This document shows positions 48,866-59,500 of a stretch of DNA of 64,000 bases, one piece after another. The DNA comes from Onchocerca volvulus. Its lineage: Eukaryota; Nematoda; Chromadorea; Rhabditida; Onchocercidae. The stretch is from positions 18,763,753 to 18,827,752 of the forward strand of contig HG738138.1 in assembly GCA_000499405.2 (NCBI GenBank). The letters run 5' to 3'. A program made the translations under genes and the position numbers. A model generated the notes under the pieces. The model did not search any database. It worked only from the letters and a program-made list of their open reading frames with translations, and was not told the origin of the DNA. Positions within the stretch are counted from its first letter, which is position 1. Each line of letters starts with the position of its first letter.

Positions 48866-50294
48866 GAAAGAAAAAATTGTGCGTCAAATTCTGCTATTCC
48901 AAGCAGTTCTTACTCGACTGCCTAGTACAAAAGATGACCAGGTAATACCTAATTTTCTGTCACTTTGGGCTTTTGAATTGGAATTTAATAACAGAAAATC
49001 TTCCATATCTTCTCCTAACAAAAATGTTCTGTGTACGAAAATTTTTGATAAAAATCTTATGGTTAAAAAGCGAATAGCAAACTAGGATTAGAAACTTGAA
49101 GGTTTTTTGATTTTATGTAAATTGTAAAGTTTGACTTCCGACATAAATGTTACTCTGCTGTTGGTAATGTAATTTTTTATTTGGTACCATGAAACTTTTT
49201 CAATATGCTTTATCTTGGCCACTAACGCAGCATAATACAATGCAACTTATGTTCAATAAAATAACAAACATGTTTTGCTTTAGATTCCTTTAATTCATTT
49301 TTGTTTGGTTGTATAACCATCTTACTTAATTTTGGTTTATAACTTCTATTTGCTGAGTTTACTGTCTGTTGTATGTATCCACCGAAGTATTTATCGAATT
49401 CATTGCCGATTACACGTATCCATTTCTGCAAATTTTTGTTGGTTGCGTGATTTACTCCCGCTTCTAATCGAATTTATTGTTGTAAATAATCTTCTACTTC
49501 ATCCAATGGATTTATCGATTGATTGCTCGTATGAATTGTACCACTATAACTTCCTCCACAAGTAGATACTGAAGGCATATAATGAAATTTGTGAACAAGC
49601 CAGAAAAGCAATAAAAGATGGAAGACATGTCGAGTATCAAAAATATGATTATCGTCCTACGCTCTTTTATGGGGAATGGATGTTATACGAAATGAGAAAA
49701 ATTTTGCTTAATTTAAGACAGATTTTATTCTGTCCCCACAAAAACTTCAACTGAGAACAGAAGTATAGCGATGCCTCTGTGAGTGTATCTTTCAATAGTT
49801 GAGATCAAGATTGCAGAATTGCTTTGCACAGATACGAATATACACGGCTAAGGAAATGAAATTAGAGGACTAGATGGATTAGTGGAAACTTTGGAATTTG
49901 TTAACTTTAAGAAATGCTGGACCAAAGTCGAAACTTCATGATTACATACATTTCTCAGTGAACGCTAAACTTTTAGCAGCTAAGATTGTTTGAAATACGA
50001 ATTTAAATAGGAATTCACAGTGATGGTTGGCATCCGATGCCGGAACTAAATGCATTGGCAAATATTAGATTGAAAATTTTGATGACAAAAACTAACAATT
50101 AAGACGAAAAGATGAAAAGCTTTACAAATGAGAAGAATGTCATGCAATGATATATGCTGTTGTGTGAAGTTCGTGTTGGATCAGTTGATTCTGCTAATTG
50201 TTGGTATACTCTTCAATCTGTCGAAACTGATTTTTCCAAAAGAGTGGATAATCTATTCCATTCCTCCTTCAACCTATTTCCTGAAAGGCGGTAA
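48866..50294 (+). pseudogene. Trail of coding-like segments, gene or pseudogene of unknown family
   Basis: Several stretches have protein-like composition in changing frames: KEKIVRQILLFQAVLTRLPS (48866-48940, followed by GTAATA), ILKAYNEICEQARKAIKDGR and EYQKYDYRPTLFYGEWMLYE (49566-49750), SIAMP before a GTGAGT donor (to 49780), DQDCRIALHRYEYTRLRK (49804-49857), GLDGLVETLEFVNFKKCW and, in another frame, NAGPKSKLHDYIHFSVNAKL (49870-49990), DGWHPMPELNALANIRLKIL after a CACAG acceptor (50021-50102), and VRVGSVDSANCWYTLQSVET followed by DFSKRVDNLF (50163-50294). The last piece resembles the start of a Tudor domain. The frames change without clean introns around 49750-49990, which favours a decayed gene; a many-exon live gene is not excluded. 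Confidence 0.4.
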
Positions 50295-51770
50295 ACCCGC
50301 ATTAATTACTACTACAATGATTGAGAATATAAAGCTATCATAAGTATCATCATAATCACCACTATCAATATCATTTGCTAAGCATTATCCATAAACAACA
50401 GTGTCATTTATCACTAATAAATATATATGTATATATATCATTGTGGAATTTCAATTATCTCTAGCTATAATTTCATTTAATTAATTAATAGTAAAGAATC
50501 CCACTATTACGTTGAGACCGGCTATAAGATCAAAATTACTAACCTTAAAATTACCCATTCATCAATATCATCTAACTGATATACTGTGAACAAATTTTTG
50601 TAATCAGCAATATTAAACGCATATCATGATGTCAAACACGATATCAATATCATTTAATTATGATGGAAATGCTGAAACTTATAGATAGAGGACGAATGTA
50701 GGTGTGACAATAATGATATTACCTAAGTGCTGCAATTTCATTTCCAAATTTATTGCTCATAACAACATTTAATGTTAACAACTGATTATTAACATATCAT
50801 TCCGTATCTCTTTCTCATTTTTCCAATCATTCATCATTATTCCTTCCGAATGTGTTACTTTATGTTTCTATCATAACATCAGCTGTTATTGCAAGGAAAA
50901 TTAAGACAAGGATTAAAAGAAGAGGATTAATGAGCACATAAAGATAAATAAGGCGTAACATGCACGCTATAAATATTTAATGCAGTGCAATTTGACGAAA
51001 AACTGTGGTATAATATAAATAATACGATAATGGAATATAATATTATACCATCATTTCTTTCCTTTAATCTGTATAATATAGCTTTTCGATACAACTGGGA
51101 CATTTCAACAAGATTCAACACTAATTGGTATTTGCCAGAATCCGTGTTCGATGCATCATGCCAAGTGCGCCTTATCATAGGCAGACTATCTGTGATGATA
51201 AACTTTGAACTTTGATTTGTTATTCGACAGTTGTTGACTCACAGCATTTGTTCTCAGCAATAATATAAGTCTAGCGAGTTCAACGGCGACAACTATTATG
51301 TCTGGTGTTCTTATTTTTTGACATTCACAAAGAGAAAATGAAGTATTGAGATCCATCAGTGTTAGTGGTTTCTCGAGATAAATCAAAATTGATTGGAATA
51401 TGCATTATGCAGTAAAAGTAGCAAAAGAAGCATTAGGAACGTTGATAGTGTTCTTGTACCTATTATTACACTTCAAAAATTTGCAACTGTAAATAAATAA
51501 TGCAACATTACTTAGATATTTCAATGTTTTCAGATATAGGATTAATTGATGAAAAGGAATAGTAGCGCAGAATCAAAGATTGTGAATTTTAATAGTGAGA
51601 TCAGATATCATTGGAGATGATTACAAAACTCTAATCAATGTTATATATAACCGCTGCGAGGCACATTGAAACACATAAACATTACGCTCAAATACCTTTT
51701 ATTGCCAATTATTGGGATACTCAAACTTTAAGTCATTACGAATACTTCCCTAATTTCTAGTTAAATACAG
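50295..51770. other. Intergenic sequence
   Basis: AT-rich, with repeated ATCATCA/ATATCAT phrases from 50340 to 50670. No supported exon. Confidence 0.5.
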
Positions 51771-51875
51771 ATGATGAAATTGTTCTTAAAATGGGTGAGT
51801 ATTGCGATTTTGTCTTTTCAATGTGATGGTGCTTTTCAGAGTAAATTTGAACCACTTTTTCTCGAGAAGCGATAA
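51771..51875 (+). CDS. Candidate 34-residue secreted peptide ORF
   Basis: After a good trans-splice-like acceptor (AATTTCTAG at 51752-51760) an ORF begins MMKLFLKWVSIAILSFQCDG and continues AFQSKFEPLFLEKR before TAA. The first 20 residues form a credible signal peptide with cleavage after CDG or DGA; the mature part would be about 14 residues ending in the dibasic KR. Within it lies a 45-nt stretch with the exact form of a nematode intron (GTGAGT...TTTTCAG, 51795-51839). It is a multiple of three and in frame, so removing it deletes the signal peptide core without shifting the frame. The ORF is short enough that chance cannot be excluded. Confidence 0.35.
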   Translation: MMKLFLKWVSIAILSFQCDGAFQSKFEPLFLEKR

Positions 51876-52824
51876 TACGGATTTTCTGTACTCATATGTT
51901 CAGCTAATACAAAGGTGAGCATATCAATCAGCTTACGTTTATACTCTAACTCAAAAAAACATTCCAGGCTGTGTTTCATCAACAGTATTATCAGTTCATT
52001 TAAGAATTCACTAATAAATTATTTGATAAATAAAGCTATTTTGGATGGGAAGTGATAGGAATAATCGTCTTTTTTTTTCTTTATGTTAAGCTTTTCATGA
52101 CATCTCTTATCTCTGCTAATCAGCTAAATAGATATTGCAGACTGATTGAATGAGAGGCCTTGTTGCCGTTGACAGATATAAGTTTTTGCCACACAATCAG
52201 CAATGTTTATATGTTATACATAATAGTGCACCTAATAAAACATTCAATAAAGTGTCATTACATAATTACGAATAGCTAATCTTATTAGCTACCTTTTCAT
52301 TGATAAGGCTATTTTTCTATATTTTGTATCACGAGGCATCGTCAGTTCGCATAACAAAATTGAAAGATGTAAGCTTAAAATATTTGATTTGCTACTTAGT
52401 TCAGATCATCTGCTGACAACATGGAGTCACTCAAAAATAACCGCAATCCCACACCGACACAATCAATAGACTAGTAATAACGTGTTGATGGAACAGGACC
52501 TAACACTGTCGCGGTATGACTACTTTTTTTGTCCTTCAATCTTCCGGTAGCCATGAGTGACCGGAAATGATCCGAAGCATGTTGCAGAAAGGGCTTTCAA
52601 TTTAAAACACTCTTATTTTGAATGTAATTCGAAAAAAAAACACATTGTCATGACACCTTTTTTTATTCCCTTTCTCGGCACTTTTTTTATTCCATGCTGT
52701 ATTTTGAAAAAAAGTATTCGTCGCCTAACATAATGAAAAACTTCAGAAATCCGTTCCGCTTGACCAGAAGTAGCTAGGAATTCCGTCCAGAATCACAACT
52801 CTAAATTCTTGCTGACCTTTTTTC
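51876..52824. other. Intergenic or intronic sequence
   Basis: A short ATG frame at 52421 (MESLKNNRNPTPTQSID) could be a first exon of the candidate exon at 52825 but does not join in phase. Nothing else supported. Confidence 0.4.
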
Positions 52825-52977
52825 AGAGTCCCACAAAAACCAAAGCTAAACCGAACATCGAGTCCAGCACAAGAATTAATCAAATCTTTATTGATAATCT
52901 GTCATGTTTTGATGAAATTACCAATTCCAGTTCAAGTATCCGTTTGATGATTCACTGTCAGGAAAGCGAATGCACTT
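52825..52977 (+). CDS. Candidate terminal exon, unrecognised Ser/Thr-rich protein
   Basis: After a strong acceptor (CTTTTTTCAG) the frame reads SPTKTKAKPNIESSTRINQI, FIDNLSCFDEITNSSSSIRL and MIHCQESECT, then stops. Composition and the acceptor support a real exon. The upstream part of the gene was not found. Confidence 0.4.
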
Positions 52978-53743
52978 GATCAATGAACAACTGAATGTCA
53001 AAGCAAGTCATTTCAATCTCCTTTGTTCGTTAATTCAGGATAGCGATTCTGAACTCTATTGTAATACCTCACAAAATGCTTTTCACCTTCAGAATCCCTT
53101 TGATTCCTATAACTATATTACCATTTATACATAACAGCTGTACTTTTTATGGTTTTATTTGGTTAATACTTCGCTTGTCTGGATCTCAATCCTACATCTC
53201 ATTGGTCCTTCTTCAGAAAAAAAATCAATACCATTATATAATTATTAAAGTTCGAAAGACAGAAAGATCGAAGGAGTGGCAACAATGAGTTTAGAAAATT
53301 TTGCTCTACTACTTGATGATTCAATAATATCCTTTTGAAGCGCAACCAGAAAAACGGCTTTTTTTCAAAACGGCAACCTATGATGACTTGTTGGATAATA
53401 CAGAGACGGAAGCCTTAATCTTAGGGCTTAGAATGAATGTAGGAGAGAATTGCTATTCTCTCCTACATTCTCTTGAAGACCACCAAAAACCATATAGAAG
53501 TTTTATTCCCTTTTTAGTGTTTGTACAACTTTTTCTTGTTTTTCCTTGTTTTCTCACTTGTCTAATGAGACAACTAATGAGTTTAGTTGTATTTCTAGTA
53601 CACTAGTTTATTAAGCAATAAATGTCCAGCATTTCGAAACTAAAGAACAGAAACATTACTTTTCATTACTACGAAAAATAAATTTTGGAAGTTTACAGAG
53701 AAAGGTAGCTATGACGAGAACAGTGCATTATCTTTTTCAAATG
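52978..53743. other. Spacer between convergent candidate exon and TRAPPC6
   Basis: Contains a perfect 16-bp hairpin at 53435-53470 and no other supported feature. The 3' UTR of the minus-strand TRAPPC6 gene must lie at its right end. Confidence 0.5.
53435..53470. repeat. Perfect 16-bp inverted repeat with a 4-nt loop
   Basis: GAATGTAGGAGAGAAT and ATTCTCTCCTACATTC enclose TGCT. No T-run follows and the setting is eukaryotic, so a bacterial-type terminator is not implied. Confidence 0.9.
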
Positions 53744-55046
53744 TTAACTTTTCTGTTGCATATGTACATGAAATTTCACGGCTGGCAAAATTTCCATTGA
53801 TGATGTAACTAACGAAGTGATACCGAGGTTGTACAGTGCACCCCTGCAAACAAAGCAAAATAAGCTCTTAAAGTAGAACATTTGAAATAGTAATTTTCGA
53901 AGAAATTGGAAAGAAAATGACCTTATAACACCACATGGAAAAGCTAAATAGATAGCAGATACTTCCACATATTGTTTTCCTTCCGCAAAATTTGCTAAGA
54001 TGAAAAATTTGTTGTCCTGTATAACATAAACTCCCTGAAAAAATGTTGTAAACAAACAAGCGGATACCAGCCTAAACATTTCTATCTTAAAACAGGACCA
54101 AATCCGAACAGGAAAACCCATTTTTCTAAAAATTCTAAAACAGTTATAAATACAAAGTGGTAAAAGCATAACCTGGTGATTAGTACGCAAATTGTCAACC
54201 TGTCTGCCAAATGCAGCAGTCCAAAATTCTTTGCAAAGAAACTTCATCCTCTCCAATTCAGTAATCATCCTAAAAAAGAAAGACAATGGATATTATAGCC
54301 GGCTATTCAGTAGAGATATATGGCCTATCTCAAATAACCTGAAAAAGAATAAACCTCGGTAAATCTTTGGCAATTTTCTCAACGATCACGAAACCGACAC
54401 GGTAGCCAAGAGCTTCCAAACGTGTTTCAGCATTTCCCTATAATTTATGTCGTTCTAAATACGGTATCTATCAGTATACAAAAATGAAACAATGAAGAAA
54501 GAAAAATATGATGTTTCACAAAAATCCCAAAACAAATATAAGTTGTGGAAGCACCTGAATGAAGACTTGTTTCACTGATTTCAATTGTTCATCCAACAAC
54601 GAGACTTCCATTTGCGGATTGTCCCGCATTTGTTCAATCCAGCTATTCCGTTTCTCAATCTGCTCCGTCTGTACTGCACAATAAATGGAATTAATGCAAA
54701 CCATAAACTGAATTTCATTCCAAGAACTTCAAAAAGTACCAAAGTTGCTGGTAAGCAGAAGAGACAGATATTTGCCCATTACTTCTCCTTATCAGTACTC
54801 TTCGCCATCATTTTCTGACACCTTTTTAATCATCCAATTTTCGACAACATTCAGAATCTCACTTCAAGATTAGTTTGAACTTATGTAAAAGCTGTTGATA
54901 AATCCATTTCGGAAATCATTATTGTAGAAAAACTTCCACTGAGGTGTAACAGTATGAAACCCTACCTCGCGTTCTTTTTCATATCGTATTATTTCAGCAT
55001 GCAAAAATTCAAACGGAAAACAAGGCCCAGATATCAATGAATTCAT
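53744..55046 (-). CDS. trappc6b: TRAPP complex subunit 6 (Trs33/TRAPPC6 family)
   Basis: TRAPPC6 is a BET3-fold core subunit of the TRAPP complexes, which tether vesicles and activate Rab1/Ypt1 at the Golgi. Six exons join in phase: 55046-54966 (LISGPCFPFEFLHAEIIRYE), 54668-54555, 54437-54355 (LEALGYRVGFVIVEKIAKDL), 54269-54173 (TELERMKFLCKEFWTAAFGR, then QVDNLRTNHQ), 54034-53922 (GVYVIQDNKFFILANF, YLAFPCGVIR) and 53843-53744 (GALYNLGITSLVTSSMEILP). The product is about 195 residues against about 160 in other animals. The excess is exon 2, 38 residues (TEQIEKRNSWIEQMRDNPQM onward), placed between the first helix and the second. It uses the second of two overlapping acceptors (GTGCAG/TACAG). 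Confidence 0.93.
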
Positions 55047-56532
55047 CAAGTTTCTAGCGTTTCTTTGAAAGAATTATAAAATGACAATCATCGCAAGGTT
55101 TTGTATTTAATCAATATCCAACCTGAAAAAGAACACCATAGATTCTTTAAAAGAAACAAAACAGTAGAGATTCAAGTACTCTGAGAAACAGCTCCACAGA
55201 GTCTCGAAGTTACAACTGTTCTAGTTGTATTACTGCTGTTTACAACTGTTTTATTTGAATCTGGAAAGCGAAACCTTAAAATGATATCCCAATATAAGTT
55301 CTAACTAGAAAAGATGTCCTGATCCAAGTTCCAGCGAGAAAACATTTTTTGTAGTCAAACACGGACGATTCATTGATTTTGCTATACTTTTCATCATAAA
55401 GTGCTCTACTCAAAGAATAAATACAACATACCACGAACTACAGACTCCTGACCCGTTATATTAGTGCTCTGTTCCACCTTGACAGAACAATAAGAAATTT
55501 CTTTCTGAATACTACCGATTTAATTAATTTTCTTGACACTCCCTCCGCTACAGTTCGAATCCTCTGCATCTTACCATGATTGCAACATCAATCCAACAAC
55601 TCAAGACTGGAATTACACTCTCCTAAAGTATATTACCCAATTCCCTTGCATCTATTAAAAAAAAAGAATTAAAGTTAACATCAACGTTTTCATTATATGT
55701 CACTTTGGAAAACCATATACAAATATATGGTGTTCATCGGCATAGTTGGCGAAGTAGATGAAAAAAATTTCATTTAACTATAATAAACTTTTATTTTTAA
55801 ATATCATGCCGGAATTAGCACCGTAGAATGATTAAAGCGGAAGAATCGGATGAAAGAACAGAATGCCTGATTTGCTTCGATAAAATAACACAATAAAGAG
55901 ATTGGCAATAAAGAGATCTTTCCTAACCAAACAACACGAAAGCTCTTGATTACTTTGAAGATGAAACGCTAAGCTGAAAAAGAATGAATATTAACGAAAC
56001 AAAATTACACAGATTTGAAAGAATGAAATAAAATGGCATCTCATCAAATCTAATGTAAATGTAATAATCATTGTAATATAATACAAGCCCTTCATCAAGT
56101 TTATAAGTCGCAAAATAAAAAATCTGAAAAGAATTCTTTTGGCTTTGCTTTTTGAGTCTAAATTTTTATGATAAAATCCCAACCTTTCTGTTTTATTTTT
56201 CGATTATCAAAAAAATTTTCTTTCTCATTATTTCAGATTTCTTATTTTCTAAAAACATTAAACTTTTATCTTCAAATATATCAGAGATGACGTCTGCAAG
56301 CTGCGACTCAATAATTTATTATTCCTTGTATATCTTTTTTGTAAAACGTTTTTCCAAAAGAATACGCCTCTTTCTCTTCTTACGTGAGTCAACACAGAGA
56401 TGAAAATTACACTTGTAACGGTTCGGCATTTCTGAAATCCGTTTACAACATCACAGCGTTTACTATTAAGAGTGAACACAAGAATATAGAAAATAAAAAT
56501 TTCCTGACAAAAATCACAATTAAATTTCAAAT
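55047..56532. other. Intergenic spacer between two minus-strand genes
   Basis: Promoter region of TRAPPC6 on the left and 3' flank of the next gene on the right. No exon supported. Confidence 0.5.
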
Positions 56533-59500
56533 TTATGATAGTATGACAGCAATATCGAATTTACTTTTTATACGAGTTGAACGACGTGGCTTCGCAGCCG
56601 ATCGGAGTACCATAGACAACATACTGACAGTGGGAGGATGGAACAATCTATGTTCTTTAGGTAACATATGTCTCACAGTATGTGATTTTTTTGGGAAAAA
56701 TGAAGGACTATCGATGGTTTGTGGAAAATAAGAAGGACTGTTAGCGGTTTTCAGAGATTTCCTGTTGATCTTTTTTTTCCTAGGCGCCATAGGTGGGACC
56801 AGAGGTTTAAACGGCGGAGTGACAAAAATTGTGCTCATTGCCACATTTGCAACCTCAACGATAGCAAATTCCTTTTCTCTTTGCTCGCTAAAAATCAAAT
56901 TCATTTATTTTCTATTGTTTGTACTATTTTTGTAACAAAAATAAACCGCAATTTTTTGGTTGTATTTATATTTCCGAAAAGATCGGACAACTAATAACTG
57001 CTCATTTTTTAATTAGTGAAGCAGTTGAAGCCAAAAGCGCATAACTATAAGAAAGCTTGCAAAAATAGTGATGGTTAATATCTGCAAAAATATTGATGTG
57101 AGTTACACACATAACTTATTGAGATCTTAACTTTATAATGATATAAAAATGATGACAAACTTGACGAGAACTTCATTAGGATTTTGGTTTTCGGAATCAT
57201 TACAGATTCCAACGAACGATTCACGCGAAGGTGTTCGCGGTGGAATACTATTTGGTCCAAAAGGATTTACTTCTGGTAAATCTTCTAAAGATACTGAAAA
57301 AAGACTGGTCAATATTAACATAGCTCGAATCAATCAAACAAAAGAATTAAAAACTGAAAATAATAAAATTTGATACTCGAACAAAAATAATTCAACATGC
57401 ATTTAAAAAATTAGTTAACCGAATTCCGCTTCTTCCATTAGAGTCCTCGCTCGGCGCCACTCTGGAGAATGTCTGGGTGTTCCATTAATAGGGTGAGTAC
57501 CAAATTGTGGCCAAAAATTAGGCCAACGAAGAGGTGATGTAACTGGTGAAGAGCGGGGCGATCTATGTTCAACCGAAAGTGGCGAAGTAGAAGCTTCTCT
57601 TTCATGCTCGTAATGATTCTCATGTTCATTATCCAGAAAAGGTCGTGAAAAAAGCCGTAAAAGGTTTCCCCTATAAAAAACGAATTTTATTTATCTTTGC
57701 TAAGGACTTCAATCCTCAACCAAGAAAAAATGTTTCGGAACCTAGCACTCATTTGATACATTTTCAAGTTTGTTAGGAAAAAACAATCATCGCGTCAACC
57801 ATTTGACATCTTAATACTTCTTGTACGCAAGATTTTTACAAAAAAAAAAAAAAAAAAAAAAAAAAATTGCAGGTAAAATTTTTATAAAAAACACTATTCT
57901 GAAATGAGAGTTGTGCCAAATTTTGAAAAAACTTGATAATTCTACATAAAAATAGGATAAAATTAAACAATGTTGCTCTTTCTTACACGTTAACATTATT
58001 TCTTCGCTCCGGCGACGAGTCTAAGCCGTCCATGAAAAGAAATGCCGCGTCAGTATGACGTTCTTGTAAAATTGGACGTATATTCTCCTTGTTCTCATCT
58101 TCGATATTCTCGCGAATATTACTAAAAAAAAATCAAAGTATCCAGCAGCAACATAGTTCAGGTTACCGAAGTAGAACATTAAATCCATTCAAGCTACAAT
58201 TTTTGAAGGAAAAGATAGAATCACTTTTTTCTACTCTCAAAAAATACATGAAAGATATATAGGATATACCGTGGATTTGCTGAGTTAGAGATAATTGACA
58301 AATCCGTATACGCCGAATTATTCAGCGATATATTCCGCTCAGTACTAATACCACTATCGATACTAATAGGTGATCTGTAAAATTTAGATGCAGCAAACAA
58401 TTGAAGAGACAGCACTGAAAGGTTTACTGATTTTCGACATTTTCAAAGGAGACATCTGTTAAAGTGAAAAATGTAATGAAAAATTTTTTGCCTTTTTATA
58501 TTATGTCGTTTTTTTTTTAATTCGAATTGAGTGGATACGAATTCTAGAAACTTGGAAGTACTTTGAGGGAATTCGTTTAATAAAAACACAATTAATAAAG
58601 TTATCAGATTGTCATTAGTTATTAGTTTTACTTACGCTCGCAAATCTGTAAATCGTTGGTTCCCAATAAAATTTCGAGTATTATCATCAAACTGAATCCT
58701 TACTCGATCCATCCCACTTGTTAAGGTTGAACAACTTTTACACCGCAGAACCTGCAATGGAAATTCCAAGCGAGAGATTGAAGACAAGGAAAATATCGAT
58801 GGGACTGAAATAGTACTATTTTCTTCTCTTTTCTGTAAGGTGTGAAGTGTATTTGCGTGGACTGAACGCATAAACATATACAAATATTCTTTTTTTTATT
58901 GCAGTTTGAAAGAGAAGAGAAAATAAATGAAAAAGTTGCATCTGCTTGTTTTTTGACTATTTAAACTCATAATTGATTTTGTTTCATATACAGTTTTTTG
59001 AGGAAGCAATCACCAATAGTCTCCTTTTGTCTATCAAATGCCCTTTGACTCCCGCGCGCACAATTGATACATGACGCGACAAATAGCCGCTGTAAGTGCA
59101 AAAAAATACTCACTAATAGTAGAATTAGAGAAGATAATGAGAATTATAGATACTGCAGTGTGATCTAAATTATAATAAATCGCGCGGGCTACGCCGGGAA
59201 GTTGTATTCAAAAGGAATCAATAAGTACAACTAGATGACCAGGAATGAAAATACCTGGCGAGAACGTTATCTTAAGAATCTACATCTACGGCGAACATGA
59301 CAACCATATGTGAATATTTACCACTCAAAACGTTTTCTACAGCAATAAAACAACTGTCCCTACCGAGACTAACTTACCATTAAACTACTAATACATTAAT
59401 ATCAATGAGAGTAGGGCAAGGCAATGAAAAACAAAAAGATTGAGATTCCAAAAGCAATGGAAAATAAAAAGATTGAGATTCCAAAAAAGAGATCTGAACT

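Noticed and set aside
53435..53470. Hairpin as a bacterial transcription terminator
   Set aside because: The host DNA is eukaryotic and no T-run follows.
56384..56994. Plus-strand open frames of 91-115 codons
   Set aside because: They are antisense to the last exon of the minus-strand degron-rich gene, which has matched splice phases.
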